Source: Xiphias gladius (lineage: Eukaryota; Chordata; Actinopteri; Istiophoriformes; Xiphiidae). Taken from it: DNA of 64,000 bases. The notes under the pieces were generated by a model. The model did no database searches. It saw only the letters and a list, made by a program, of their open reading frames with translations, and was not told where the DNA came from. Below, in pieces: positions 34,351-52,209 of the stretch (position 1 is the first letter of the stretch; each line of letters starts with the position of its first letter). Where the stretch lies: NCBI RefSeq assembly GCF_016859285.1, contig NC_053419.1:13048501-13112500 (forward strand), written 5' to 3'. Position numbers and translations under genes: made by a program.

Positions 34351-35712
34351 CTAAACAAAACGGTAATTTTCTGGAAGGAAGCTGCTGAGAGTGAGGTTAT
34401 CTCCTCCTTCCTCGTCGCTGTCTCCGTCACTGGGGAGCACCAGGACTCCGTTAGTTACCGGACTGCGTTGTCTTGTGTAGGTGTAATTCCTCTCAGTCAG
34501 CAGGGCAGAGATGCACATCATCTCAGTCGCCTCCTGAGGTTTCTTGACCTTGTACTTCCTTGCTGACAGCTTGGTGCATAGGATGATGGTAGAAACCATG
34601 AAGATGGTGGCCAACCCAGCCAGGGAGGCGATGGCGATGAGACACTGCGTCACCACGCCCCGGGTAGAGCAGGGTCTGACCTCAGTGCTGGGTGGGCTCT
34701 TTGAGACTTCAAGAGGCGCTGCTGGAGTTGATCTCGTCGTCGGATTTGTCTCAGGAACGTGAGGGATCAAGATTCCTGCTGGACTGGTAGAGGCGGCGGA
34801 AGTGGAGATAGCAGAGTCATTTGACACTGTGGCGGTGCGAGAATCAGTGGTAGAGCTCGACCCTGTTGTGTCAGGAGACTGTGATGTGAAGCTGCGGGGT
34901 GTTGTGTCAGAAAGGGGCTGAGACGTAGAGAGCTCAGCGCTGGTGGTGGATTTCTCAGCTACTGTGACGGGTAAAGAAGTGATGTCAAACACAGGTGCTA
35001 CCTCAGAGGCAGGGTTTGTTGCCATGTTGGTCATAGTAGAAGCTGGGGGACTGCTGATGAAGTGTGGAGCCTGAGTTGAATCATCAGGAGTGGTGCTGGA
35101 GGATGACTTGGATGGAACATCAGGCTTGGCGCTGGACGAGGGCTGTGGCGAAAACACAGCCACTGCTGCTGAAGATGCTGCAGACGTTGTCGCAGAAGTT
35201 GTTGCAGGAGCTGTAACGTTATTAGAAGTGGTGAGCCATTGTTGCTTTAACGCCTCTGTAGGTTTGGCTGTTTCTGAGGCCATTGTATTATGGGAAGGTT
35301 GAGCATCGCCTCCAGCTGTGGTCAGCGCTGCGGAGGTATGAAGAAATGGCGGACCCGAGCTGCTTGCAGTTGCTGCTACTGGGCGCTCGACAGCCACGCT
35401 GCCATTTGAGCTGTCACTTTTGTTATTCACATCTGCCTCTTTGGTTTCCATCGTGGGTAACACAGTGGTCTCTGCTGTTGCAGCAACAGTAACTTCTGCA
35501 GGTCTGTGAGTTGGAGCCCAGGTCGCAGACTGAATCTCTCTTTCATTATCAAGTACATGTGCAGTGGTGAGCGGCCTGCTTGACTTGTTTGGTTCAGCAG
35601 TTGAGTTGCTGCTGCTGGTCTCCGGCAGAGAAGCACTCTGGGTCTCCATAGAAAACAAAAAAGAAATTCCCCATAGCAGAGTCAGATATTCTTTCGTGCT
35701 GAGAGGCATCAT
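34351..35712 (-). CDS. selplg: selplg (PSGL-1-like), mucin-type leukocyte adhesion receptor
   Basis: Single coding exon, 453 residues. A signal peptide (LTLLWGISFLFSMETQSAS) is followed by about 320 residues of Ser/Thr/Pro/Ala-rich mucin-like ectodomain without regular repeats and with a few N-glycosylation sites. A juxtamembrane Cys pair (RPCSTRGVVTQC) precedes the transmembrane helix (LIAIASLAGLATIFMVSTII). The tail carries EMMCISALLTE and GGDNLTLSSFLPE, which match EMVCISSLLPD and GDDLTLHSFLP of human SELPLG; the basic juxtamembrane part could bind ERM proteins. Tail match plus position between tmem119 and coro1c make the call firm despite an unalignable ectodomain. PSGL-1 mediates rolling of leukocytes on selectins. 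The ectodomain here has no tyrosine (see findings). The single coding exon with a spliced 5' UTR is as in mammals. Confidence 0.9.
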   Translation of the reverse strand: MMPLSTKEYLTLLWGISFLFSMETQSASLPETSSSNSTAEPNKSSRPLTTAHVLDNEREIQSATWAPTHRPAEVTVAATAETTVLPTMETKEADVNNKSDSSNGSVAVERPVAATASSSGPPFLHTSAALTTAGGDAQPSHNTMASETAKPTEALKQQWLTTSNNVTAPATTSATTSAASSAAVAVFSPQPSSSAKPDVPSKSSSSTTPDDSTQAPHFISSPPASTMTNMATNPASEVAPVFDITSLPVTVAEKSTTSAELSTSQPLSDTTPRSFTSQSPDTTGSSSTTDSRTATVSNDSAISTSAASTSPAGILIPHVPETNPTTRSTPAAPLEVSKSPPSTEVRPCSTRGVVTQCLIAIASLAGLATIFMVSTIILCTKLSARKYKVKKPQEATEMMCISALLTERNYTYTRQRSPVTNGVLVLPSDGDSDEEGGDNLTLSSFLPENYRFV

Positions 35713-36308
35713 TGTTGAATGAAAGATCTGAAATGGCAGAAAAGATTCAAGTTTACAGGTTCAAATGCCAGAGGTTGGGTAAGAATACTAGTAAAAGATT
35801 GGAGATGTACTGGTAAAAAGACACATACGGGGAAAAATCAATGTGTCATGTGTCTGCTAGTGACATCTAATGATGAAACAGTCATGAGTCTTTCACCACA
35901 CCCATTGCTACATTTTCACAGAAAAATACACAGACCTACTGCCTTTGTAGTGTGAATCTGAAACTTTCCTAAAAAAAGTCAAACAGAAAAAGAAATTCAC
36001 AGTTAATGATTTTTTGAATCTAATAAAAGTTTTGTACTGCAGCAGAGGATTCAAAATGAGATGTTCTGTATTTTTTTAAGTCTCGTCAAAGCTCTGAGTA
36101 CAACGAGGATTTAGGGTCGGAAGGAAACAACCTACATAAATCTCTTTCTTTAGGTAACAGAGCAGAACATTTTTAGACAGCATTTTTTTTTAAAAGCCAA
36201 CTTTGTCCAATACCTTAAAAAACCCCAAAAAACAGTAAACCACAAAACCAGAAACACTCAACCGGTCCAGAATAAATGTGTCCGCTGAGACACATGTCAG
36301 TGTCTTAC

Positions 36309-36790
36309 CTTGCTGCTTGAGAAGCAGAGGGATGGATGTGAGGATTAAAAACTAATAAAAGTTGACTTCAGCTCATTTCAGTCTCTGTGGAGGAGCATCC
36401 CTGGAGCACTGACATGCCAACTGTGGCGCTGCTTGATAGAAGAAACAGGAAATGTTCACTCTAAAAAAAAAAAAACAGCACTATATAACATTTTCAGATT
36501 GGTCACATACAAACAGACACTTCCCTTAGAGACGCACTCCTAGTTTGCATCAGCGAGGAAGTAAAAGCTTCTTGTTACTACTGAAGACTTAAAGAACCTT
36601 TACATCGGGTCAGCTCAGTTACTCTAAGATCTTATATCTATTCAGTGGCAGATAAAGTGTCTTACCTCGCTGATGGAGAGGTTCAGGGGGAGAGCTCAGG
36701 CGCTGCTGTGCCATGCATTTCTGCTCTGCATGTCCTGATGGTCTGACTGCAACTTTACAGAGCAGCAGGAAGTGCTCAGTTCTGTAAACT
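36309..36790 (-). promoter_or_regulatory. Candidate alternative first exons of selplg
   Basis: The selplg coding exon has an acceptor at about 35729 (catttcag). Two minus-strand donors with the same context, AG|gtaagacac, lie at 36309 and 36666. Each is preceded by some 100 bases of GC-richer leader, which suggests two alternative non-coding first exons. Transcript evidence would be needed to prove use. Confidence 0.4.
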
Positions 36791-36799
36791 GTTCAGATA

Positions 36800-38535
36800 C
36801 TTTTCAAATGTCAACTTCTGATCAGAGATCTGGCTAAGATTTAAAGCTCTGATAGTTACCCACAGTCAGGTGTAATGCAAGCAGAAATAAAATAAGCTGA
36901 AATGACATGCAACAGTCAAAATACGTAAGGCTTGGACGTGCACACTTGTACCATGTGAGGAGACGGAAATGTTCTAACCTGGAAAACATAAATGCTGCTT
37001 TCTGTACTGATGAGTCACACTGCGCTGTGAGGTTTGAAGGAAACATACCCTAAACATATTCTAAAAATGACTTTGAAGCAAGTGTAGCCCCTCAGTTCTA
37101 TCTGCACTCAGGTGCTAGTTTATTAGGATCACCGGGCTAAAAGCTAATGCAGTCTGATGGAACAGTCCTGCAATAAATCCTGCGTTCATGCGGGTTATAC
37201 TGTTCAGTTTTTATTGAAACTATTTGAAAGAGTTGTTAATTCAACTGTATGATCATTTTGGACAGTACAGTAAAGTGTTTATTATTTTGTCACCCCATTT
37301 ACAACAGTGAGGTTAGGCTAAATAACAGACACACCTCTTTTTTTTTCTTTTTCCTTCTCTCATAGTGAAGTGACTGTCTTTGAGTATTGGTCCAAAGATC
37401 GAGTGCTTTCTTGTTTGATCTGAAGTGCATGTAATACACACCCTCTTCTTCATCCATCCACAACAATCGTACCACATAGTGCCTCAGTAGCAGCAGTGAA
37501 AATGATTCAGATTCATAAAAGTAAGAATTCCACACTTTGACAGCCTGAAAAGTTCAACTTTGATGTGTTTCTTCACTGCGTATCTAGCTGAGATTTCACA
37601 TCCATATCCGATGGCAGAAGACAGACTGAGTAAATGTTAGGCTCTCACTGATGTGCAGGGGTAAGAGTTGACAGAAGCCAGAGAAGATAAGAAGAAAGGT
37701 AAAATGGAGGTTTTCATGTGTAAAATCTTTATTATGTGCACAGAATTGTTTGTCAGGGGTTCAGTGAAACACAAGCTGGGTGAGTGGTCCCTTCCCAACA
37801 CCAAATATGCACTGGAGAGGGCGACTCTAGTTCGACCCTTAACAGTGACAGGAGGCACCACTACATTTGCACAACATTTACACCAGAGAGATGCAACCCC
37901 CCCTCCCCCCTCCCCATTAAAACCCAATGTTAAAGTTCAATCCAAGAAGAACAGGAACGAAATGTTTCAGAAGGAATTCTTCCACATTCATAAATCTGAT
38001 GGTTATCAACGAGCAAACTGGTGGGAAGAAAAAAGTTCAACAGCTAAAAATTCCAGCTTGACTAACTCATTCTATCAGGTTGTGACTGGAATGTACAACA
38101 GGAGAGAAAATAAATGTAAAAAGCAGTGCATGAAACCGCACACGATTCATATTTGGCAACACAAAAAAGAACAATGGAAATACTGATGCTACATACACTT
38201 TTTGAGTAGTAAGTACAAACTTCACATAAGAATGTTTTACCACTATTTGAAAACAAAAAAAAAGTTAAGACTTTTCCTTCAACAAAAATGTCTTTTCTTC
38301 AAACGTGTACATGAGCTGAAAGAGTTTTTCCTTTTCTCAGTGTGTGTCAGGGCAAAGTGTGAAACTCGAGGCTTGATGAGGAAAAATAAAGTTCATCTTG
38401 GAATGTAGGCCTGGACTCATCACAGGGATGACGCCAAGCTAAATGAAGCCGAAATCTTGAGAATTTGGCCCTTTGCTGACCCCGTCCATTCGATTCTCTC
38501 CAAAACAACCAGCGGTCCAGGGCAGGGGTCGCTTC
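36800..38535 (-). other. Intergenic between selplg and coro1c; coro1c 3' UTR
   Basis: The coro1c 3' UTR probably spans about 37710-38535, ended by AATAAA on the minus strand (TTTATT at 37728-37733). The remainder shows no exon. Confidence 0.5.
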
Positions 38536-44293
<5,758 letters not shown>

Positions 44294-44565
44294 TCAACTA
44301 ATAGACAGACTCTGGTTGGCTTTAGTGAATTTTGACCTTCTTAGTTAATCTATGATTCAAATCAAGAAATAAAACTTGTGGAAAATATTGCTTTTCCGCC
44401 TGCCTGAACATGGGTCAAGCTCTGTAGATTCTCAGTTTTGAACAAAGGCATGTGAGATTGTTAATGTTGGTATTTTTATGGGCAGATATATTCAACAAAC
44501 TAAGACAATAAACACAAAATGCCTCGTGAAGTGCATTAAAAAAAAAAAAAACAACTAATGAAATC

Positions 44566-44661
44566 TATGTAAAATTTATTTCAATATCTTACAGTGTGTG
44601 ATGAAGAACGCTTTATGTAAAATTTATTTCAATATCTTACAGTGTATGCTAGAGAACGCTC
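44566..44661. repeat. 48-bp tandem duplication (two units)
   Basis: The unit starts TATGTAAAATTTATTTCAAT and repeats after 48 bases (44566 and 44614). The two copies differ at a few positions near their ends (GTGATGAAG against ATGCTAGAG). Confidence 0.85.
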
Positions 44662-46016
44662 AGTTTTAGTAGTCATTGATATTTAGAATACCTGATGACG
44701 TCTCATAAAAGTTAGCTCAATTTCTGCAACTGACTGCAAAACCCAAATCTGTAGCCAAGCAGTTTCTCTTACAAAGCAAAAGCAAAAGCAAAAGCAAAAA
44801 AGGGAAGCCCCTTCCTCTGTCATTTCATGCCTAACTTTCAGTTAGAAAACCTAGATGTACATTTCTACTACCCATATTGAGTATGAGATATCCTTAATAG
44901 AGTCTAACCCTTCATCTTGTTCCATGTCTTTGACATCTGATTATTAATTCTTGAAATGTATCTATGGCATTTATGGATTCTTGACAAAACAAATAAACAA
45001 CCCCCCCCCCCCCACAAAAAAAAAAACATGGACCTTTCCACACAAAATGGGAGAAGTCATTCATCAAATGTAGACAAATGTTCTGCAGACATAACATGAA
45101 AACCAAAAGATGGAAATTCTCCAGAAAACTTGGCCTGTCTTAGCATTGTCCATTGTAAGTCCAAAACAATCGTCTTTGCCGCCTGAGGGAAATTTTTCAT
45201 CATTTTAGTGACATGCTTTGCTGAGTAATTATGTAAAAAAATGAAATAAAAATATAGCGCCTCAGGGCAGTAATTAAGCAAGCGACAGCGACAGGCTATG
45301 TGGTTATACAGGATGCTGCAGGATTTTTCTCCAGTTTTCCACAGGTCTGTCATCACATCGAACCACCTGGTTCTTCACAACCAATCACAGATTATGAAGA
45401 TGGAAAAGCTGAATCAAAGCCTTCTGGATCTAATGTAGAAGCTTGGATTTTTCCAAAACTGTATTCGGCAACACCAGAACATATTTTACAGAGTTTTGTA
45501 AAGGACTGAACAAAACGTGCATCTTTGATTTATAGCAGTCATTTTTAAGATAACTTTCTTGCTCAGACTAAGTTTGTTTTGACTATACCCAGGTAACTGT
45601 GTTTTGATTTTAAATGTCAGGTTTTTAAGTTTATTTTTTATTATCATTTCTTGTATATGCTTAGTAATTCTGTATTTTTAAAAAAAAAATGGTTATAAGG
45701 ATGTTAACAACAGACAATACGTTGAAACATGCAATCTGAATTCAGTAAAATAAACCCCCATGTACTAATGAACCCTCACAGGTAATTTCAATTATTTGGC
45801 CTGAACAAGAAACTTGTGAAGAAGTAGATGTGTCAGCTACAGAGTCAAGTGAGTGTTTAGATATCCAAATGGTTTTTTCATCCCAAATGCCAAGTCCGAA
45901 GCAAAAGAGCATGTACAAATAATGGACACTAACCATATAATGTCAATGAATGTAAGACCCAAAATCTAAACTGTCCATACAGTCTCTACTCAGTATGCTC
46001 TACCCAGAACATTTAT

Positions 46017-46020
<4 letters not shown>

Positions 46021-46082
<62 letters not shown>
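46021..46082. repeat. (AC)31 microsatellite
   Basis: An uninterrupted AC dinucleotide tract of about 62 bases in the coro1c first intron, likely to vary in length between individuals. Confidence 0.97.
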
Positions 46083-46084
<2 letters not shown>

Positions 46085-47833
46085 CATAACAATTTTGTAC
46101 TTTTATGCCTTAAAACACTTTAATCTGTAACTATTATCATCATCATCATCATCAGATACAGAGATATGAGAGAAATGAACAGTTTCAAGGTGAATTACTG
46201 GATACGAACCTTTTTATGAATCAAATACTACCCTCGAAAAGGCCTTGATTCAAAGAGCAATGCCCCACAGAGCCATAAACACTGTTTGTGTTCTTGCAGG
46301 GTGGCATAATGCCTGGACAGCACAGGACTACAGTCTACGCTGACCAGAACAGCATGTTCCCCCTCAGCCCACATCAGTGCTCCGTTCAAGAGGAGCTCCC
46401 CTCGCTCTAAATATGCGTCTGAAAAGGTGAGCGGCTTCAGCCCCTGAAGGCTTTAGTTGGTGCCATGCATTCCAGCGTGATGCTCCCTAGCCTACACCAC
46501 TGTCACCACCCGGGCACACAAGCAGGGCATCACTGGGCATCACGACGGTGGCCTGACTGATGGGAGCGCACTCAGTGATAGGCCTCCTTATGGCAGTAGC
46601 ACACCAAGGCTCAGATCTTATGGTCCAGGAGAGTAAGCTGGATGAGAATTTGGATAGCTTCGCTGACATTAATAAAATGTAGTCAGTATCCCTGCAGGGG
46701 GTCTGCCCCCCACCACCACCACCACCCACACTTCCCCCGTCCGTTATTTCAGTGATGGTCTGGACAATGCGACCACACGGTGTGCACACCACCACCACCA
46801 CCACCACCACTCGTTATCACCCACAAGCTCATCATAATACCGGCATGTTACGTTTTTAGATGCGCGTGCTTAATACATCGACCGATCTTACTCACTCGAG
46901 GTGCAAACGGCTGCAAGGTGTTACCGTTAAACAATGGTTGCCGGCTAACGTTAGCTGGTGTCGCCACGAAGCTCGGTGTGTCCCCTCCTCCTCCTCATTG
47001 AAGCATGTAGCTACAAACTGGGATATGAAGGTGATAATGAGACCCAGCAGTGATATATATTTTTTTAAACTATCTTATCAGTAACTTCACACCAATTCGT
47101 TAATGTTGTTTGGGAAGCTTTGGTTAGATATAACTTAGCTAGGCTTGCTAGCGTAACGTTACGGTTACTGAAACAAGGGGTTGGACCGAGTATGCAGATT
47201 TATATTTTGGTGATTACACCCCAGATGTGACTTTCACTTGAAAACGCCACAAAACATGTTTTACTGAGGTGTTTGAGTCAATAAAAATGCTGCACGGAAA
47301 TTCGAGTTGAGTATAACGCTAAAGGGAGGCGAATGATAATCGTAGAGCGTGTTCCGCCGCACTACCCCGGCCGGCAGCTCGGCAGCTGTGCCGGGGCTGG
47401 TCCAGTCTTAACAGCCGCCGACACATAGAAACACCGCAAGCAAGGACAAGACATGTTTTTTTTGTTGTTGTTGTTCGTTTTTTAACATTATCTTTAAAAT
47501 ATCAAACGAGTAGGATATGACTTGTGTGTTATGGCCTTACAGATCTGTTCACTCAGACTTAAAATGTTTAATTTCTCCCCTCTAGCCTACCAGCGTGTTT
47601 TGCATCCACGCTCCGGTTAAGCTAGGTTAGCGACCTAGCCTAGCTGCTAACTGTTAGCTGTTAGCTGCGGTGGACCGCCGCCAGCTGACGCAAGTGCAGA
47701 TATTTCCACCCGAGGTTTTTGGCTGTTCCCGTTCTCAAACACGTCCAGTGCGCTAAATGGATGCTGCACAGCCCCGAGCGCAAGATCACATGGAAAATGC
47801 AAAATGCTGAGACACTTTTCAGGCTTTTCTTAC

Positions 47834-48250
47834 CTCCTAAATCTATGCAAGATTTTCGTAAGCACGGGGGTAATCAATCACAACACATGAATCTGGTAGT
47901 TTAGGCGCGCCCTTATCCTGTAGGACGTTGCTCTAGTATCCCTTGTCTCCACCAAAAAAAAAAAAAAAAAAAGCCCAGCCGCTTCGCGCTTATTCTCCCT
48001 CCTGCTTGCAAATGTGTGGCCCGGAGTCAGTGTTTTAAATCTAGTGGTATTTCAGAGTGCGAGTTGACGACCAGAGCATCTCGTGTCGTCTCCTCACCTG
48101 CGGAAGATTAGCAATCGTCTATTCTCATCGTTATTAAATTCAATAGGATACGGTGACGACCGGCTACGGCACATGCGCAAACGGAAAGCCAGATTTCTTT
48201 TCCCAAGGCTGTGATTGGGGATGGGGCTGCAGGAAAGCCGTGTTTCTCCC
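47834..48250 (-). promoter_or_regulatory. coro1c first exon (non-coding) and promoter
   Basis: A strong minus-strand donor, TAGGAG|gtaaga, at 47834 marks the end of a leader exon that would splice to the acceptor at 44185, just before the coro1c ATG. Upstream lies CATGCGCA (48172-48179), an NRF1-like half site, in CpG-bearing DNA. The start of transcription is inferred at about 48000-48170. Confidence 0.5.
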
Positions 48251-49619
48251 CATGTCATCCTCATGTCCTTTAACGTAGACCTACGGAATCAGTTCATTTT
48301 GTTCAGTTATGCAAAAATGTGGATTTCATAGCCAGCAGCATCTTTTGTGTCAGGGTCCCTCCCCTCCCCCTCTGTCCCATCCCACCCGGGCCTGTCCTGT
48401 CCCAACACAATAAAGAACCCCCCCCCCCCCATAGTCCGGGATGCACCCATACATCCCAAGTATCCAGGAGAATCAGCAATCAACCATTCCCTTTGTTTTA
48501 CTTTTCAGTCATTATATTGTCTCAAAACACATTTGCACTCCTTGTCTGGTTAAATGTTAGTGATCTAGCAACTGGATTTTATACCACAGTTTCGCTCATT
48601 TTAAGTTGACGCCTAAGATGTGTGGATACATGTAAAGGTGCAAAATTTTTAACATTGCTGTGCAAAGTAGCATGGTGAAGCGAGAGGAGGACGAAACATT
48701 ACGCCGACAGGGAGGTGTGCTGGTAAAAAAACTATTTATTTAGCGCCTCAATTCCTTTGAGGCACTGACACAGGGTCCTTTAAGGTGGATTAACACATTA
48801 ATACTCACATTTACACCTAGCTGTGAGAAAGAGTCTCTAGTTTATCCTGAGCATGATTACATCAGCAGTCTTTAAGAACAAAAATATTGGCAAAAACAGA
48901 ACACCACTACTTTGTTAGCAAACAGTTGCCTAAGTACACATCCAGCAGATACAGAGCATTAACATTCAATTAGAGTAATGTCAAGTCCAATATTCACTCT
49001 CTTTATTTTAGCTCCTGATGGAAATATCATGCTCTTTAGCAGCTAAATGCTCCACTACGTTCACCAGCTAGTTGCTAACTTTGTCTGTCTGTTTGTTTAG
49101 TGCTGGGCAGGTAGCAGTGGGCTTATCTAAGCTTTTTTTTTGCTGAAAGCAGCTGTAAAACGAAAATTATAATTTAAAAGAAATAAAATCCCCCTTAGAG
49201 CTGAGGGGAACTGCAGTGTTGGATGAGAATTCTCCATAGGTTTGTCACAACAAGCAGCTCCTTTCATATTACACATATGATATATCATGTGATCCACTGT
49301 TAAAAGACAAATTGACTAGAACAGTTTTAAATCTGATTTTTGAGGTTTTTTTTATATTTAATAACTGCCAGCCAGTCAATTTCAGAAGGTCAAAATGTTA
49401 ACACAGTCAAGACATCAACTTTGTATCTTCAAAACGTCACAATTTCACTATAAAAGTGATTCCTAACTTGACGATTATTCATCAAAGTTCATCAATTTGC
49501 ACCCTCTCATTCTAACATTGAAAACATGCTTATTTTTGTATGAATGCTTTGATAAACCACAGACTCATTAAAAAAGACAGAAGTAATGTATTCAAGCTTT
49601 GACAGTCCCAGGTCCTTAC
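48251..49619 (-). other. 3' part of the unrecognised gene: intron and possible last exon
   Basis: The large exon at 49620 ends in a good donor, so a further exon should lie here. One candidate is 49167-49210, with acceptor acactgcag, which continues the frame as VPLSSKGDFISFKL and stop. An AATAAA on the minus strand (TTTATT at 48733-48738) would suit as its polyadenylation signal. A C-run lies at 48419-48430. The exon is a guess from frame and splice sites alone. Confidence 0.3.
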
Positions 49620-52209
49620 CTTTCTTTGGAGGTGGTTGAACTTCTGGTGGTCTCTCTTTGGATTTCTTTGGGACATCAAAGGCATTCTTCATTTGGGATA
49701 CTTTCACACTTGGACTCGGCTCTGCCACTCGAACCTGAGCTTTGGCCCCTTCAGGTTTGACCTGACCCTGATGTCTCTGCATTTGATTTGTTTCCCTGAT
49801 AATTTCTGCCACAGGCTTGTAGGAACCCACCTCACTGCCAGTTCCTGCATCCCTGTCACTACTGTGATCGGTCACATCTTTACGGTAACCATAGTTAGCA
49901 TGGTTGTCTTTGCCGACCTGTTTGCTGACTCCCTCAGATTGGAACTCAGAGTATATATCTCTTTTCCCTGAACAAGCAGGTTTTGGTCTTTGGGTTTCTT
50001 TGTCCATCATGACCTCTGGTACGTGTGTATCTGTGGACACAAACGGATTGTGGGACTTTTTTGCAACAGGAGGAGGTGAGCTTTTATATCTGGACCGTCT
50101 CCCCAGGAATATCTTTCTCTGCGACATGTCCAGGTTTTGCGGCTCTTCATCCGGGGACAGCTGTGCCATGCGCACACAGTAGTCATAGTTGATCATATCT
50201 CCATACTGATCATCTATGTCTCCTAGTGAAAGATGTTGCCAAGGGCCAAAGTCAGCTGACAGCCGTCGCATGTTGGTTGGCACGTTGTAAGTGCCTCTTT
50301 CCTCCCACATCAAGCACATGTCCTGATTAGTGGGAGCGTAAGATGGAAGATCTTTGTTAAAGTGAAAAGTGTGTCTCCTCTTGACCCTCTCCTCAGAACG
50401 CAGATGATCTTTGCCTCTTCTTTGCACATCAGTAGACATTAATTGTGCAGTTTTGAGCCTTATGAATGGGTTTTTAGGTTTTTTGGGGACAGGTGGAGGT
50501 GGACCTTTGACTTTGGGCTTTTCTTTTGGCATAGACTCATCTTTCGAATCACATGAGGTCAGCGTGGCGTCTGGCACCATCTGTGAATTGGCCATACTGG
50601 TATCGAGTTGTGGTGCCACTCTGTCTTTCTTAGGCAACAGATGAGTTAAAGGTGGAGGGGTGATGACAGCAGAGAAGCAAACAAGCTCACTCTCCCTCTT
50701 TAAGCTTGCTATCTCTATCTTTCCATCACAGCTTTCATTCCCTGACAGAGGAAGACAAGGGATCTCATTGCATTGTTCCAATAAAAATGAGCAACTGTCT
50801 TGCGGTTGGGGTATTTCAGAGCTAGGGGGCTCGGCCTTTGGGGGGTGAGAGTCTGCTGCTGTACCGAATGCTTGGCCGTCCTCTGACTTGGTGCATGAAA
50901 TAAGAACGCCTTCTTTAGCCCTCTTTGAGACGGCACCAGCAAACCTGTTCTGATAGGACTGATCAACTTCTGTTTTTTGTGCAATAAATCCAGAATTGTG
51001 GCTCTCCTTATCTTGATTTTGTGATTTTCTTAAAGAAGGATATACTTTCTCCAAGTATGGTTCCCAGTCTGATGTGACAGCTCTCTCCCCACTCCCCTCT
51101 TCCTGTGTAATCAAACGGCCTGCTTCACCAAGCACATTTTCCAAATCACTAGTGCTCTTTCTCAATCTTTTCACAAACCCGCTGTTATTTTGTGTTGACA
51201 TGTGCGCCTCGCTCATGTGAGTAGAAACTTGCCCTTTGCTGTGGTTAGTCACGTTTTGCTCCCTCTCTGCTTTTCCTCTCCCAGTTGTCTCAGTGTGGGC
51301 AGCTCCAACATGACTGACTCCTTTTAGCTGACACCTGCTGCCTGTCACTTCAGCTAAATGCTGACCCATTTCGCTCTCAAAACAGGCAGCGGTTGAAGCA
51401 CGTGCTTCCATGCTGTCAGTCGTGACTAAAAGTGTGTCAGGAGTTCTTCTGCTTTTATTCTCATACCCCTTTCCTTGAGGGGTATTCCAGGAAGGTTGTG
51501 GAAGGTTATCATCACTGCAGGTCGCAGAAGCGTCTGCCTCAACTCTTCTTTTAATAGATGATTGAAGATTCTCTGTTCTTATCCTGTTGCCAAAAGTATT
51601 ATTTTCTCCATCAGAAGACAGCCAAGTTTCATCCTTCTCGAGCACCACAAAGTCCTCCTCATTAGCGGGATCGCATGTTAGACCCCTTTTTTGAGTATCA
51701 GGAACTGACTTGCTACAGCCAGTTTCCGACTTCTTCCCATTTCTTTGTTCCTCCATAGCTGTAGTCCAAGGAAAGGCTACAGCCTTACCCTCAGAGCCTT
51801 GCCTTTTGTTTAAAGTTTGTCTGGTCTCCTTAGGGCTCAGGCGAGTTTTTGACTCCCCTACAGTTCTAGTGACACTCCGGCTCTCCCTGTCTCCACCCAC
51901 CCACTCTCCCCTGGAGTTGAGAGGGTGCTCCCGCTGACCTAGAGGCCTGATTGGCTGCCCAGTTTGGGGCTCTGTACGTGCAGAAGTGAATGTGTGCTCC
52001 CCAGCGTGCCCAGTCACCGGGCCGCTGACACTGATCCCACTAATCCCACCAGTACTCTGAGGGGTCACAAAACTGCCATCGTCCTTATCTCTGTTCTCAT
52101 CTTGTTCTGTTGTCTCCAGCTGTTGTGTCTCAACAGTTTGCTCAGACCAATTTGAAATATCAAGTGACTCTTTGTCTTTTTCCATCATCTTCTCCAGCTT
52201 CTGGCCCAT
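49620..52209 (-). CDS. Unrecognised large proline-rich/disordered protein (main exon)
   Basis: One exon of 2,590 bases encodes 863 residues and one base, starting MGQKLEKMMEKDKESL. It has an acceptor 11 bases before the ATG (gacag) and a donor AAAG|gtaagg at the end. If not spliced, the frame would stop 37 codons further, at 49507. Composition is hydrophilic and mostly disordered, without membrane or signal segments. Visible motifs: EEDFVVLEKDETW at residues 184-196 (LIR-like acidic-F-x-x-L), two copies of PPPV-x-KK-x-x-NPF (NPF at 580-582 and 721-723), and between them the most structured-looking stretch, RRHTFHFNKDLPSYAP, TYNVPTNMRRLSADFGPWQH and NYDYCVRMAQLSPDEEPQNL. A third Pro/Lys cluster, PEVQPPPKKG, ends the exon. 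NPF can bind EH domains and PPPVPKKP can bind SH3 domains. Its place between coro1c and ssh1 suggests, but does not show, a cytoskeletal or trafficking adaptor. I do not recognise a human counterpart. Confidence 0.75.

Noticed and set aside
46487-46810. 107-residue minus-strand open frame near the coro1c 5' region
   Set aside because: Its start depends on translated ACC/GGT simple repeats, and the remainder matches no coronin N-terminal extension that I know.
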